Shown piece by piece: positions 1 to 8,803 of a DNA stretch of 64,000 nucleotides. Every line of letters starts with the position of its first letter. Positions within the stretch are counted from its first letter, which is position 1. Source of the stretch: Symmachiella macrocystis. Lineage in GTDB: Bacteria > Planctomycetota > Planctomycetia > Planctomycetales > Planctomycetaceae. Below the pieces are notes generated by a model. The model searched no databases and was not told the DNA's origin. It saw only the letters and a program-made list of their open reading frames with translations. Both the position numbers and the translations under genes were made by a program. The stretch is from assembly GCF_007860075.1 (NCBI RefSeq), contig NZ_SJPP01000001.1, forward strand, positions 1,758,501 to 1,822,500, given 5' to 3'.

Positions 1-33
1 GGCCTGCACCTACCGTTGCCCCCAAACGGGAAT

Positions 34-624
34 TCACTCCGCCATGCGCAATACAGTCTTAAAAATCAATTTCAGGTCGAAGAGGATCGACGAGCGGCGG
101 ATGTATTCTTTGGCGAGAACGATTTTATCGGGAAGGATTTCTTGGACGTATGTGGTTTCCGGGTTTTCGGATTCCCCGAGCAGTTCGGACTCGTGCCGGT
201 ATTTGAGCGAAGCGATATCGGTAATGCCCGGACGGACTTTCAACAGTTCCGCATAGTCGTCCCGGAACATTTCCACATAACGGGGTACTTCTGGACGCGG
301 TCCAACAAAACTCATTTCGCCTTTGAAGACGTTGATCAATTGCGGCAGTTCGTCGATTTTTGTCTTGCGTAAAAAATGACCGACCGAAGTAATGCGCGGG
401 TCGCGACCGGCGGTGATCTGTCCCCCCAATTTGTGGGCATCGACGACCATCGTACGGAATTTGAGGATGTCGAAGGATTGGAAATTGAGCCCCATGCGTT
501 GTTGCCGGTACAAGGCGGGCCCGGCCGACGTCAATTTGATCAACACCGCTGAAACCAACAGCACCGGCCACAACAACAAAAGCCCGCAAAACGAAACCAA
601 CAAATCAAACATGCGTTTCATCAT
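34..624 (-). CDS. PglC/WcaJ-type sugar-phosphate transferase (short form)
   Basis: Likely transfers a sugar 1-phosphate from a UDP-sugar to undecaprenyl phosphate, the first membrane step of repeat-unit assembly. At 196 aa it matches the minimal PglC-like form: one N-terminal hydrophobic segment (about residues 8-32), then the cytosolic catalytic domain. Visible family motifs are KFRTM (about 55-59), the basic [11 protein letters not shown] run (about 87-97) and SFVGPRPE (about 105-112). It lacks the large N-terminal CoA-binding-like domain of full-length WbaP/WcaJ proteins; the membrane domain in the SDR gene two positions upstream resembles the N-terminal membrane region of WbpM/PglF-type enzymes. 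Its start overlaps the stop of the aminotransferase gene by ATGA, so the two are probably translationally coupled. Family assignment is secure; the sugar is unknown. Confidence 0.93.
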   Translation of the reverse strand: MMKRMFDLLVSFCGLLLLWPVLLVSAVLIKLTSAGPALYRQQRMGLNFQSFDILKFRTMVVDAHKLGGQITAGRDPRITSVGHFLRKTKIDELPQLINVFKGEMSFVGPRPEVPRYVEMFRDDYAELLKVRPGITDIASLKYRHESELLGESENPETTYVQEILPDKIVLAKEYIRRSSILFDLKLIFKTVLRMAE

Positions 625-1799
625 GAACGCGTCTCCGCCACGATCGCCTGCACGGTATCGGCTACGTATTTCAGGTCGTCGTTGCTGAGTCGCGGATAAA
701 TCGGCAGCGATAGCATCCGTTCGAAAGCAGACTTGGCCACCGGCAGGTCATCGACTTGGTAACCGTGCGTCTCATGATAATAGGGATGCATGTGCAGCGG
801 CATGTAATGCACGCTCGTCCCCACGCCGGCGGCGGTCAGGCGGTTGATGAATTCGCCGCGATCGATGGAGAGTTTGTCCAGGTGCAATTGGATCACGTAC
901 AAATGCCAAGAGGTCTGATTTTGAGGGTCAACCGTGAGCGTTTGGACTTCAGGAACGTCGGCGAATGCGCGATTGTAAAACTCGGCGGAGCGGGTGCGGC
1001 CTTCCCAAAATTCGTCGCACCGCCGGAGTTGATGCAAGCCGATCGATGCAGCCACATCGGTCATGTTGTGTTTGAATCCGGCAGCGGTGATTTCGTAATA
1101 CCACGAGCCTTCGGCGCTGAAGCGTTTCCAGGCGTCCTTGCTGATGCCGTGCAGGGACATGATCCGCATCCGGGCAGCCAGGTCGTCTGAATCGGTTGTG
1201 ACCATCCCCCCTTCACCGGTGGTGATGGTTTTGTTCGCGTAGAATGAAAAGCAGGTGATGTCGCTGATGGTTCCTACGGTCCGCTCGCCATACCGCGCCG
1301 GGATTGCGTGCGCCGCATCTTCAATGACGGGTAATTTGTGTTCTTGGGCGATCGCGTGAATCGCGTCCATATCGCACGGTTGGCCGGCGTAGTGGACTGG
1401 AATGATCGCTTTGGTTTTTGAGGTGATTTTCGCGGCGATCGAAGCGGGGTCGATGTTGAGCGTATCGGGTCGACAATCGGCCAAGACCGGTGTTGCCCCC
1501 AGGTGCACGACCACTTCGGCTGTTGAGGCGAACGTCAACGTTGGGACGATCACTTCGTCCCCGGGACCAATGCCGAGTGCTTCGAGCGCCAAGTGCAACG
1601 CAGCTGTGCAAGAGTTCACGGCAATGGCATGTTTCGCCCCCACGCGGTCTGCGAATTCTTGCTCGAATTGCTTTGCTTTTTTACCGGTGGTCAACCATCC
1701 CGAACGGAGCGTGTCGACGACTTCATTGATTTCGTCTTCACCGATGGTCGGCAGGAAAAAAGGGATTTTATGCTGGGCCAGTGTCGTCGTTTTGGTCAA
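621..1799 (-). CDS. DegT/DnrJ/EryC1/StrS family sugar aminotransferase
   Basis: PLP-dependent aminotransferase that would convert a nucleotide-linked keto sugar to an amino sugar in the cytoplasm. The 392-aa length is typical. The PLP lysine is K190 in SFYANKTITTGEGG, the cofactor-contacting aspartate is in the IEDAAHA motif (about 159-165), and the C-terminus carries the family HPYY region. The only suitable start is a TTG codon with an AGAGGA ribosome binding site about 8 bases upstream. The gene sits between a membrane-anchored SDR (which may supply the keto sugar) and a PglC-like transferase, the same order of functions as bacillosamine/Pgl pathways. The exact product (4-amino or 3-amino sugar) cannot be read from the sequence. 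Confidence 0.93.
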   Translation of the reverse strand: MTKTTTLAQHKIPFFLPTIGEDEINEVVDTLRSGWLTTGKKAKQFEQEFADRVGAKHAIAVNSCTAALHLALEALGIGPGDEVIVPTLTFASTAEVVVHLGATPVLADCRPDTLNIDPASIAAKITSKTKAIIPVHYAGQPCDMDAIHAIAQEHKLPVIEDAAHAIPARYGERTVGTISDITCFSFYANKTITTGEGGMVTTDSDDLAARMRIMSLHGISKDAWKRFSAEGSWYYEITAAGFKHNMTDVAASIGLHQLRRCDEFWEGRTRSAEFYNRAFADVPEVQTLTVDPQNQTSWHLYVIQLHLDKLSIDRGEFINRLTAAGVGTSVHYMPLHMHPYYHETHGYQVDDLPVAKSAFERMLSLPIYPRLSNDDLKYVADTVQAIVAETRS

Positions 1800-2101
1800 T
1801 TTGCCAATCCTCTGGGATTAGGTGAGTCTGACAATCAAAGAAAATCGGCAGCGCCGACCGGTAAATATACCTGACAATCCACGCTTCGGCGCAGTGTGGG
1901 CCGCCCAGGTACTAATTTTTTGGACGGTCATACGAATCGCACCGGCGATAGTGCTGCAAAGAGCATCGTTTCTCGACCGCCTGACGCACTGCAGGCAGCG
2001 CGGAGACAGATTTTCTTCGATGCACGGTCGACGGCACAACCATGGGCCTCTCCACGCGATTGTGAGGAGGCCCAATGGATAGGCGTTGAAGCGATTCGTC
2101 C
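1800..2101. other. Intergenic region between SDR gene and aminotransferase gene
   Basis: About 300 bases without a credible gene. It contains the ribosome binding site of the aminotransferase near its low end and a strong dyad near its high end (2043-2074, listed separately). I see no convincing promoter hexamers. It probably acts as a leader or attenuator between two co-directional genes. Confidence 0.5.
2043..2074. repeat. Inverted repeat (hairpin) between SDR and aminotransferase genes
   Basis: Arms TGGGCCTC (2043-2050) and GAGGCCCA (2067-2074) are perfect complements, and CAC/GTG pairs continue the stem inwards. No T-run follows on the minus strand, so it is not a standard intrinsic terminator. 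It starts about 30 bases after the SDR stop codon. It could stabilise the 3' end of the upstream transcript or attenuate the downstream genes. Confidence 0.5.
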
Positions 2102-3667
2102 CTAAACAGGGACTTGCGACGTGTCGTTCGTCTCAGTGAGCAGCTTCGACCAATCGTCGTCGGCGCGAACCAATTCGATCACGCTGGAACCGCTAAGGAA
2201 TTTGACGTTGCTGTATTTGTCGTCGCGGTAGTCTTGGACTTCTCCACTGGCAACAGCTTCGAGAACTTGGCTGATCCCGGATTCGATCGTCCATGCCGGT
2301 GTAAAGCCCAGCAGGTTGCGGATCTTTTGGAAGCTAACTCGGTAATTGCGGTTGTCGGTGTTTGATTCCTCGCAAATCAATTCGGCGGTAAAGACTTGGT
2401 CTTTGACCATTTGGCCGATTTCGCCAATCGTGTGATTTTGCTCATCCGAGCCGACATTGAAGGTTTGGTTTCCGACGACTGACAGCGGGGCTTCAAGGGC
2501 TGTGAATACGCCCAGTGCAGCGTCGTCGACATGGACGAACGGCCGCCATTGGTCACCACCATGCACAGTGATTTGCCCGTCGACTTTGGCCTTGGCCGAA
2601 AGGACGTTGATCACCAGGTCAAACCGTGTCCGTCCCGAGAGACCGTAGATCGTGGCAAACCGGAGCAAGGTGGGAGCGAAATTCGCATCCGCCATGTTCT
2701 TCAGGCCATTTTCCGCGGCAAGTTTCGTGTGTCCATACAACGAGATCGGTTCGACTTCCGAGCGTTCGTCGAGAAGCTCATCACAGGCTCCGTAGACCGA
2801 ACAGGTGCTAGCGAAGACGAAGCGGCGAATCCCTGAAGCTTTGGCCACTTGTGCGATCATTTGCGTGGCCGACAGATTGACGGCGACAGTCACGCGTTCA
2901 TCGAGATTGCAAGCCGGATCCCCCACGATGGCTCCCAGATGCACGACGGCATCCATTCCACGCATGGCTTCGACCACTTTTTCGACATGACGGAAGTCGC
3001 CAGAAACCAGTTCTAGGTTTTTGTGATTGGCTATTTTGGCAATCGGCTCTTGGCCGAACAGAAACATGTCCAACACGCGAACGCGGTAGCCTTTATCCAG
3101 CAGCTTCGGCAACAAGGCTGAACCGATGTAACCGGCTCCACCGATGACGAGGACACTGCGGACTTTAGAATCGACATCCCGCAACTTGGCGTCCCGTTCA
3201 GGGCGTACGACTTTTTCCCAAACCGATGTCCATGTTCGCGAGGCCAGTGTGAGGCCGGTGTTCATCAGCCAGGCCATGACGAACGCAATCCGCGGAATTT
3301 CGACCATGTCGAGCCGGTCGGCCAGAAAATAGACTGCGACGCCATAAATCAAATAGCTGTGGGCGACGGCTTGTGCCACGACGAGAGCTTTATAACGCCC
3401 CTGGTAGACGCGGCTGTAGGTATAAAATCCGCTGAGCGAATAGACCACCAGCGAGACTAACGTCAGTGGAATCGCGTTTTGCCAATAGGCGGTGACCAGC
3501 GACCAGAACTCGTTTTCGTAGTCGACCTGAGTTTGATGTCGCATGGCGACAAACAGGAAGAATCGCAACGCCAATGCAGCGATAAAAGCGACATTGATCA
3601 GAGCAGCGTCGGCTGCTAAACGGACGGTTTGTGCTTTTGTGATTTTCATTTTTTTCATGTTGAACAT
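2102..3667 (-). CDS. Membrane-anchored extended SDR (NAD-dependent sugar epimerase/dehydratase)
   Basis: A 521-aa two-part protein. Residues about 15-150 form a membrane domain with four hydrophobic helices, resembling the N-terminal region of WbpM/PglF/CapD proteins. Residues about 170-500 are a single extended SDR domain with the nucleotide motif GGAGYIGS (176-183) and an active-site YGHTK (Y-x3-K) preceded by the serine/threonine-containing STCSVYG motif. The catalytic half looks like GalE-type epimerases, not like the WbpM dehydratase core, and WbpM proteins normally have a further Rossmann domain between membrane region and catalytic domain. An AGGAG ribosome binding site 8 bases upstream supports the ATG at 3667. 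Probable role: epimerise or dehydrate a UDP-sugar at the membrane for the neighbouring aminotransferase. Family call is strong; reaction is inferred. Confidence 0.88.
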   Translation of the reverse strand: MFNMKKMKITKAQTVRLAADAALINVAFIAALALRFFLFVAMRHQTQVDYENEFWSLVTAYWQNAIPLTLVSLVVYSLSGFYTYSRVYQGRYKALVVAQAVAHSYLIYGVAVYFLADRLDMVEIPRIAFVMAWLMNTGLTLASRTWTSVWEKVVRPERDAKLRDVDSKVRSVLVIGGAGYIGSALLPKLLDKGYRVRVLDMFLFGQEPIAKIANHKNLELVSGDFRHVEKVVEAMRGMDAVVHLGAIVGDPACNLDERVTVAVNLSATQMIAQVAKASGIRRFVFASTCSVYGACDELLDERSEVEPISLYGHTKLAAENGLKNMADANFAPTLLRFATIYGLSGRTRFDLVINVLSAKAKVDGQITVHGGDQWRPFVHVDDAALGVFTALEAPLSVVGNQTFNVGSDEQNHTIGEIGQMVKDQVFTAELICEESNTDNRNYRVSFQKIRNLLGFTPAWTIESGISQVLEAVASGEVQDYRDDKYSNVKFLSGSSVIELVRADDDWSKLLTETNDTSQVPV

Positions 3668-4008
3668 GGGGCCGGCTCCTGGTGGATCTCCACGGTTGTC
3701 TATCGATGGTGCGCGGTCTTTTATCGTCCCGATGGCGATTCTTAACCAACGGCACCATGTCTAGGACTGCCCAAAAAAACTTGTTTTCCGTTACATGGCC
3801 CGATTTTGCGGCTTAGCTGCCCGAGCGGCGATAAGCCTCTAATTTCTTAGGTTGTGATACCTATGTAAATGTCATTGTGGTAATTCTGTGAATTTCACGG
3901 CAATTTTCTCATTCCGTCGTTTAAAAACCTTTTGACGCGTCCCGTTGACGCTGTTTTGCACGTTTTCGGAACATGCGGCCACCAGATTCTGAAACAGGTT
4001 CTACTCAC
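3668..4008. other. Intergenic region upstream of the SDR-aminotransferase-transferase genes
   Basis: About 340 bases, notably AT-rich in the middle, with no credible ORF. Two short dyads are visible: TAGGT-N6-ACCTA (3848-3863) and GTGAA-T-TTCAC (3888-3898). The spacing, AT content and dyads suggest a separate promoter/operator for the three genes at 34-3667, but I could not find a convincing -35/-10 pair. Confidence 0.4.
3848..3898. promoter_or_regulatory. Candidate operator dyads
   Basis: Two small perfect inverted repeats, TAGGT-N6-ACCTA at 3848-3863 and GTGAATTTCAC at 3888-3898, have centres about 37 bases apart and lie 180-230 bases upstream of the SDR start. No cognate regulator is recognisable in the window. 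Confidence 0.25.
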
Positions 4009-5559
4009 TTAAGCAGGCACCGAGTTGTCTACATTTCGTAGGTCATTTTTTCTGATCTTTCCGCTTGGTGTCTTGGGGAGGCTGTCCACAAATCGCACGT
4101 CGCGGATCATTTTGTAACGCGGCAGATGTTTTCGACAATGTTCAAAAATCACCTCCGCTGTCGTTTCTACTTCATTGGCCGAATGCACGACAAAGGCCAC
4201 GATGGATTCGCCTTGGATTTCGTCCGGCAGACCCACGACGGCCACTTCGGCGACGCCCGGCAATTTTAATATGACTTCTTCCAATTCCTTGGGATTGATT
4301 CGATAGGCGCCGCTTTTGATAATATCCGACTTGCGGCCTACGATGAAAAGATATCCGTCCTCATCCACTCTGGCGAGATCGCCCGTCCGCAAACCTTCTT
4401 CGCGAATGACGCGCGCGGTTCCCGTGCGATCGTTCCAGTAACCCTGCATGAGGTTTTCGCCGCGCGCGATAATCTCTCCCACTTCGCCCGGTTGAACTGG
4501 GGAATTCGTCTCGTCGAGCACTGACAGGTCGACTCCGGGAATCCCCCGGCCAATCGATCCCAGCTTTGTGTCGACTTCATTTGGCATCAAAGTCGAAAGC
4601 CGGGCGGTTGCTTCGGTTTGTCCGTACATTAAGAACAATTCGACGTTCGGCACAACGTCTCGCAACCGATCGACGACGGCCGGCGCAAGTCCTCCACCGG
4701 CACATGTGAGATATCTTAGCTCAGGAAACTCCCGTGTGCGAAAATCGGATTTGTGCAGCAACATCGCATAGGTCGAAGGGACTCCGGAAAATCCGGTGGT
4801 CCTTTCGCGTTGCATCAAATCCAACACGCGGTTCCAAAACACCGTGTCGGATGCTAACACCAATCGACCCCCGACGGCCAAATGTGTGAATAGCAACGAG
4901 TTTCCGTAGGAATAGAAGAATGGCAAACTGACCAACACGCTATCGTCGGCCGAGAGGCTCAGATATTCGACGATCGAAGCGCAATTGGCAGCGACGTTCC
5001 CGTGGCTGAGCGTGACACCCTTGGGCTTACCGGTCGTGCCGGATGTGTAAATGATTTGCGCGATGTCATCCAGCTGCGGCAGCGCTGGTGTTTGTGTGAC
5101 GGGGTGTTGCTCGGCATCGGCCCAGGCGGCGATTTGCCAGGACTTTGGAAAAACGGGTGCCGGTTTGTCATCCACACGAACCACGACGCGAACGCTCGGC
5201 AATTTTTCAGCAATCTGCGACAAAGGCACTTCCGCCGCTGCGCCGGTGACAATGCCAAACGGTGCACAATCGCCCAGCGTGTTGGTGAGTTCGTGCGGAG
5301 TCGTATCTGGATTGAGAGCAACAACCACGCCCCCGGCGGCTTGGATTCCCAAATAGGCGGCAACGAAGGCTGCACTATTGGGGATCAGCACCGCAACGCG
5401 ATCGCCATGTTGCAGGCCTTGTGCTTGTAACCATGCGGCGACTGCTGCGGCGCTGCGGGCTAAGTCCGCATAGGTCGTGTCGCAATTGCGGTGATGGACC
5501 GCTACGCGGTTCGGTGTTGCCGCCACGCGTTCTGCAAATTGTGCGAAGAGTGTTTTCAT
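4009..5559 (-). CDS. Acyl-CoA-synthetase-like AMP-dependent acid ligase
   Basis: ANL superfamily enzyme that adenylates a carboxylic acid with ATP and loads it on a thiol, either CoA or the acyl carrier protein encoded two genes upstream. The start chosen is the ATG at 5559, which overlaps the stop of the LarA-like gene by ATGA; the longer reading frame would run deep into that gene. In the 516-aa product the adenylation motifs are YTSGTTGKPKG (171-181), YGQTEAT in the middle, RTGDLA and GRKSDIIKSGAYRI in the C-terminal part, and the catalytic lysine of the final motif (PSGK, K501). All key residues for activity are present. Tight coupling to a LarA homologue and an ACP suggests that it activates the hydroxy acid handled by that homologue. 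The substrate is unknown. Confidence 0.9.
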   Translation of the reverse strand: MKTLFAQFAERVAATPNRVAVHHRNCDTTYADLARSAAAVAAWLQAQGLQHGDRVAVLIPNSAAFVAAYLGIQAAGGVVVALNPDTTPHELTNTLGDCAPFGIVTGAAAEVPLSQIAEKLPSVRVVVRVDDKPAPVFPKSWQIAAWADAEQHPVTQTPALPQLDDIAQIIYTSGTTGKPKGVTLSHGNVAANCASIVEYLSLSADDSVLVSLPFFYSYGNSLLFTHLAVGGRLVLASDTVFWNRVLDLMQRERTTGFSGVPSTYAMLLHKSDFRTREFPELRYLTCAGGGLAPAVVDRLRDVVPNVELFLMYGQTEATARLSTLMPNEVDTKLGSIGRGIPGVDLSVLDETNSPVQPGEVGEIIARGENLMQGYWNDRTGTARVIREEGLRTGDLARVDEDGYLFIVGRKSDIIKSGAYRINPKELEEVILKLPGVAEVAVVGLPDEIQGESIVAFVVHSANEVETTAEVIFEHCRKHLPRYKMIRDVRFVDSLPKTPSGKIRKNDLRNVDNSVPA

Positions 5560-6818
5560 ACCGCCACCCCCATCACCGCGCCGCGCGCGTCGCTGACCTG
5601 TTGCATGGGAGCACACGGGAAGACACCGCAGCGCGTTGGCTGCGGGAACCGCTGATCCAAGGCGGCCGTCAGTTCCTCCGGCCGTTGGAAGACAGGATAG
5701 CCCTCCCAATAGAGAGCTCGTGCGTTTTGTGTGGTGACCGTGGGGGCATACAGCCACAGCTCACGGTTTTTCAAAAAACGCTTGGGCTGCGGAGCACGAT
5801 AGCTCAGGCCTCCCGGCTCGAACAGACCATGCTGTCCGACTCCTTCCGACGCAGCAGTCGTTATCACAATCACACCGTCGTCGCCAACGGTGGGTGACTT
5901 CGCGGTCTTCAAGGCGATGAAAACGTTTTCAGCTTGGATCAGGTCGTTGTCTTTCGGGTAGGCATTGAGAATCAGGCAATCGTAGTCGCGTCGCAATTCC
6001 GTTGAGAAAACCCCCGAGGCGGCATGACAGGCGGCGCGATGCGCGGCCACGATGTTGCCGGCGAATACATGACTTGGATCGCGTTGTTGATTGCTCACGA
6101 CACAGACAATGAATTCCATCCCGAGAGTCCGCGCGAGTTGTTCGGCTTCGCTGCGGAATTTGTTGCGGTCGGGATCTGCTCCGCCTCGCAAACCGAGTTG
6201 CACAAATTTGTGACTGCGGGCGGTCGCCTCGACGTCGGTCAATCCAGGCAGAACGAGTTTTGCGCCGCCGCTGAAACCAGCGAAGGAGTGCGGCAGGATC
6301 GAGCTGATGCCCAGCTTCAATTCCGCTTCGTAAAATGTGCGGTTCACGCGTAGTTCGCGGTCGCCGTAGGCAATGCCGGTCGAAGCCAAGTCGCCGCGGC
6401 AATCGTGGCATTCGACGCGATAGGTCGCTGCGATTTCCGGACCGACTTTTTTGGCGATGTCCTCCGCCGGAACATTTCCATGCGAACCAGTGGCCATCAC
6501 GATGGAGACTGCTGAATCGGCAATGCCGGCCTGCCGCAATTGTTCCAGCAACGGCGGCAGAATCATGGCTGTACGAGTGGGTCGGGACATGTCATCGATC
6601 ACGATGCAAGCCGACGTTTTTCCAGCGGCCAACTCCGTCAGCGGTGGGCTATCAATCGGTGCGGTGATTGCTGCTTGAATGTCCTGCGGCGTGCATGCCG
6701 GTCCTCCGGCAGGTGCCAAGACGTCAACTTCCCAATGACCGGGCAACTGCAGACGATGTAATTCGTCGCGGTACCAAGCCCCCCAAGGAAGTTCGACGTG
6801 AATCTCAGACATTGTCAT
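5556..6818 (-). CDS. LarA-like nickel-pincer-type racemase/epimerase (DUF2088 family)
   Basis: Homologue of LarA, the lactate racemase that carries a nickel pincer nucleotide, an enzyme class that racemises or epimerises 2-hydroxy acids. Its 420 aa fit the family. Comparing from memory with Lactiplantibacillus LarA: D75/D76 and R79 lie in IDDMSRP, H113 in ATGSH, H177 in LPHSFAGFSGG, the cofactor-tethering lysine corresponds to K187 (GGAKLVLPG), and H203 is in RSHKF. The glutamine near the C-terminal QAVK motif appears replaced by isoleucine (FIALK), so substrate preference may differ from lactate. No larB, larC or larE cofactor genes are in the window. It lies between an ACP gene and an acid ligase within a polysaccharide locus, suggesting that it sets the stereochemistry of a hydroxy acid used for sugar acylation. 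Family call firm; substrate inferred. Confidence 0.85.
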   Translation of the reverse strand: MTMSEIHVELPWGAWYRDELHRLQLPGHWEVDVLAPAGGPACTPQDIQAAITAPIDSPPLTELAAGKTSACIVIDDMSRPTRTAMILPPLLEQLRQAGIADSAVSIVMATGSHGNVPAEDIAKKVGPEIAATYRVECHDCRGDLASTGIAYGDRELRVNRTFYEAELKLGISSILPHSFAGFSGGAKLVLPGLTDVEATARSHKFVQLGLRGGADPDRNKFRSEAEQLARTLGMEFIVCVVSNQQRDPSHVFAGNIVAAHRAACHAASGVFSTELRRDYDCLILNAYPKDNDLIQAENVFIALKTAKSPTVGDDGVIVITTAASEGVGQHGLFEPGGLSYRAPQPKRFLKNRELWLYAPTVTTQNARALYWEGYPVFQRPEELTAALDQRFPQPTRCGVFPCAPMQQVSDARGAVMGVAV

Positions 6819-6859
6819 TCCGTACGGTTGATTAACTACAAATCACTGAAGCAGTGCTG

Positions 6860-7096
6860 CTAACCTTGTTTACTGGTAACATACGCCACGATTGCTTCGA
6901 CCGAATCGAAGTTTTCGGGCACCATGTCGTCTTCGTCGATCGTGATCGAATACGTTTTTTCCAAGTGGGCAATCAAGTCGACCATAGCCATTGAGTCAAT
7001 GACTCCTGCCTCGAGCAGTGACTCCTGATCGTCGAATTGGCCTGCCTCGGATGAGGCGCGATTATTCGTCAAGTACGTTCGAATTTCGTTTTTCAT
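6860..7096 (-). CDS. Acyl carrier protein
   Basis: A 78-aa acidic carrier protein. The phosphopantetheine attachment site is S35 in GVIDSMAMVDL, followed by the acidic helix typical of ACPs; the C-terminal region (ENFDSVEAIVAYV) also fits. It holds an acyl group as a thioester. It starts a three-gene cluster (ACP, LarA-like, ligase) with a 41-base gap to the next gene, and nearby FemAB-like and GNAT proteins are possible acceptor-side acyltransferases. It is too divergent and out of context to be the housekeeping fatty-acid ACP. Confidence 0.92.
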   Translation of the reverse strand: MKNEIRTYLTNNRASSEAGQFDDQESLLEAGVIDSMAMVDLIAHLEKTYSITIDEDDMVPENFDSVEAIVAYVTSKQG

Positions 7097-7491
7097 CTAT
7101 TGCTAATCAACACGGAGAAGAAATAAAAAAGACCGACACATCAATCGCTCTAATATTTGCCTCAACCCATCAACAAGAAAACTCCGCGTTAGCTCGCGTG
7201 GATTGTACAAAACGCTTAGGGTCATTTTCTCTTAGGGAAAGTACGTGATCGGCTAGAATCAGGCGTATCAACCCGTCGAATATGGCAAACGCGGAAAAAG
7301 AATAGCACAATACCCTCTAACCTGCACATCAGTCCACTCAGTGCTTTGTAGTTTCGGGGCGAAAATATCTCGTTTCTACGTTCACCGCATAATCACTCCA
7401 TACTGACACATGGACCGCAATCTGGCCAATTTACGGGGGCTGTTCCTCTGCCGGAAGTCAATGCGCGAGAATGATTTGACGGATACACCGG
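7097..7491. other. AT-rich intergenic region upstream of the ACP gene
   Basis: Nearly 400 bases between the GNAT gene and the ACP gene with no credible ORF on either strand. It is more AT-rich than its neighbours, consistent with a promoter region for the ACP-LarA-ligase trio. I see no convincing terminator or promoter pair. Confidence 0.4.
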
Positions 7492-8592
7492 TTAAACATC
7501 GCGATCTCCGACCGTCAACCACCAAGCCTTGGCGTCCAACACAGTCGCTCGGAGCTCGCTGGATTCCGGTGCATATCCGTACATTTGTGACAATCCGCTT
7601 CTTTGACGAAACCCGAACTCCACCAGCGAAGAAACTAAGGGATTTGAACACAACATGGTAAACGACAGGCTGTTCAGTCCCTGTTTGCGGCCCTGTTGGA
7701 TAGCTGTAACGAGCAAGTCGCGCGCCACTTCGGGTCGATCCATCGGAAACAGATCCTTGATGACGCCCATATCCTCTTGGGTGGTCATCACGAGATAACC
7801 GCAAAGTTGTCCATTTTGCTCGGCGATGATGACTTGTGCTGTTTCCAGCGGGTTTTCGGCATAGCGCCAACGCAAATAACTTGAATCGCGGACCCCGATC
7901 ACGCCGCGTTGCGGTGCGGCATTGTTAAATAGTTCGTCAAAGCGCTCATCAATGTTTGCGATGTCCATCAGCGAAGTGTTGCATTTTGCACGGTGGCGGG
8001 TCTCCGCTCCGGCAATTCGCAACAGTGGATCGAGCATGGCTCCCCCCACAGCTGCCAGTGCGCTGTTTCCCACTTTGCGCTGGATGTACGGTGCGGTTCT
8101 GAGCACCTTGGCATAGCGGACCATCTCGCCGATCGGAGAATGTCCGACTTTAGCGTGGATGACGGCCATTTTTTCGTTGGGATGGGCATACAGAAAATCG
8201 ACGCGCTGGTCATCGACCCCGTTCTTGGCTGCGCGGCGCAGCTTGAGAGCCAGTCCCAAAGTGCGAAATCGAGGTAAAATCGAAAAATCGGCTCCGTTCC
8301 AGGCGCGATGCAACTGGCCATCGACAAGCATCCGCCGCGGAAGGGCGACGGTAAACCCAGCCATTTCGCCCGTTTCTGTCTTGCGAATGGCCCAGAGCAC
8401 GGCGGGGCCGTCGGGATTGTCACAATACAGCCATTGAAACCGCGACCGATCGACCGCATGTTGCCGAGTGGCGTCCAATACGGCGATGGCGTCATCGCGG
8501 GCGACGTCTAACGATTCCTCTACGATTTCAAATGGCATCGTGCGTTTCTGGTGGGGAAGTTTCTGTAGCAATGACAATTCCGACGACATCAC
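7492..8592 (-). CDS. GNAT-fold acyltransferase, polysaccharide-locus type
   Basis: A 366-aa protein with N-acyltransferase-like features, probably two GNAT-like halves: an N-terminal part with conserved WLYCDNP and GFTVALPRRM regions, and a C-terminal part with YLRWRYAENP, an internal strand (GYLVMTT) and DLFP-containing segment. The YLRWRY motif is common in GNAT proteins of surface-polysaccharide loci. The start is taken as the GTG at 8592 (an ATG follows directly), with AAGGT just upstream; an internal ATG at 8538 is possible but has no visible ribosome binding site. It may transfer an acyl group from CoA or from the nearby ACP to an amino sugar. Substrate is unknown. Confidence 0.75.
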   Translation of the reverse strand: MMSSELSLLQKLPHQKRTMPFEIVEESLDVARDDAIAVLDATRQHAVDRSRFQWLYCDNPDGPAVLWAIRKTETGEMAGFTVALPRRMLVDGQLHRAWNGADFSILPRFRTLGLALKLRRAAKNGVDDQRVDFLYAHPNEKMAVIHAKVGHSPIGEMVRYAKVLRTAPYIQRKVGNSALAAVGGAMLDPLLRIAGAETRHRAKCNTSLMDIANIDERFDELFNNAAPQRGVIGVRDSSYLRWRYAENPLETAQVIIAEQNGQLCGYLVMTTQEDMGVIKDLFPMDRPEVARDLLVTAIQQGRKQGLNSLSFTMLCSNPLVSSLVEFGFRQRSGLSQMYGYAPESSELRATVLDAKAWWLTVGDRDV

Positions 8593-8803
8593 CTTGCCAA
8601 ATTGTTATCGCAAACAATTCTCGGCAAGCATGAATTTAGTAGAGTTTCGGCCGGGATTGGGAAATTGTCGCACGACAAATCGAGAAGGTTACGCCAGTAG
8701 TGCGTTGACCGACTTTGAATCCGAGGTCGCTATCGCTGATTCGCACGCCCACGGAAGTACTTGTCGAAGATAGGTAATCCCACAATCCAAAATTGACAAA
8801 GCA

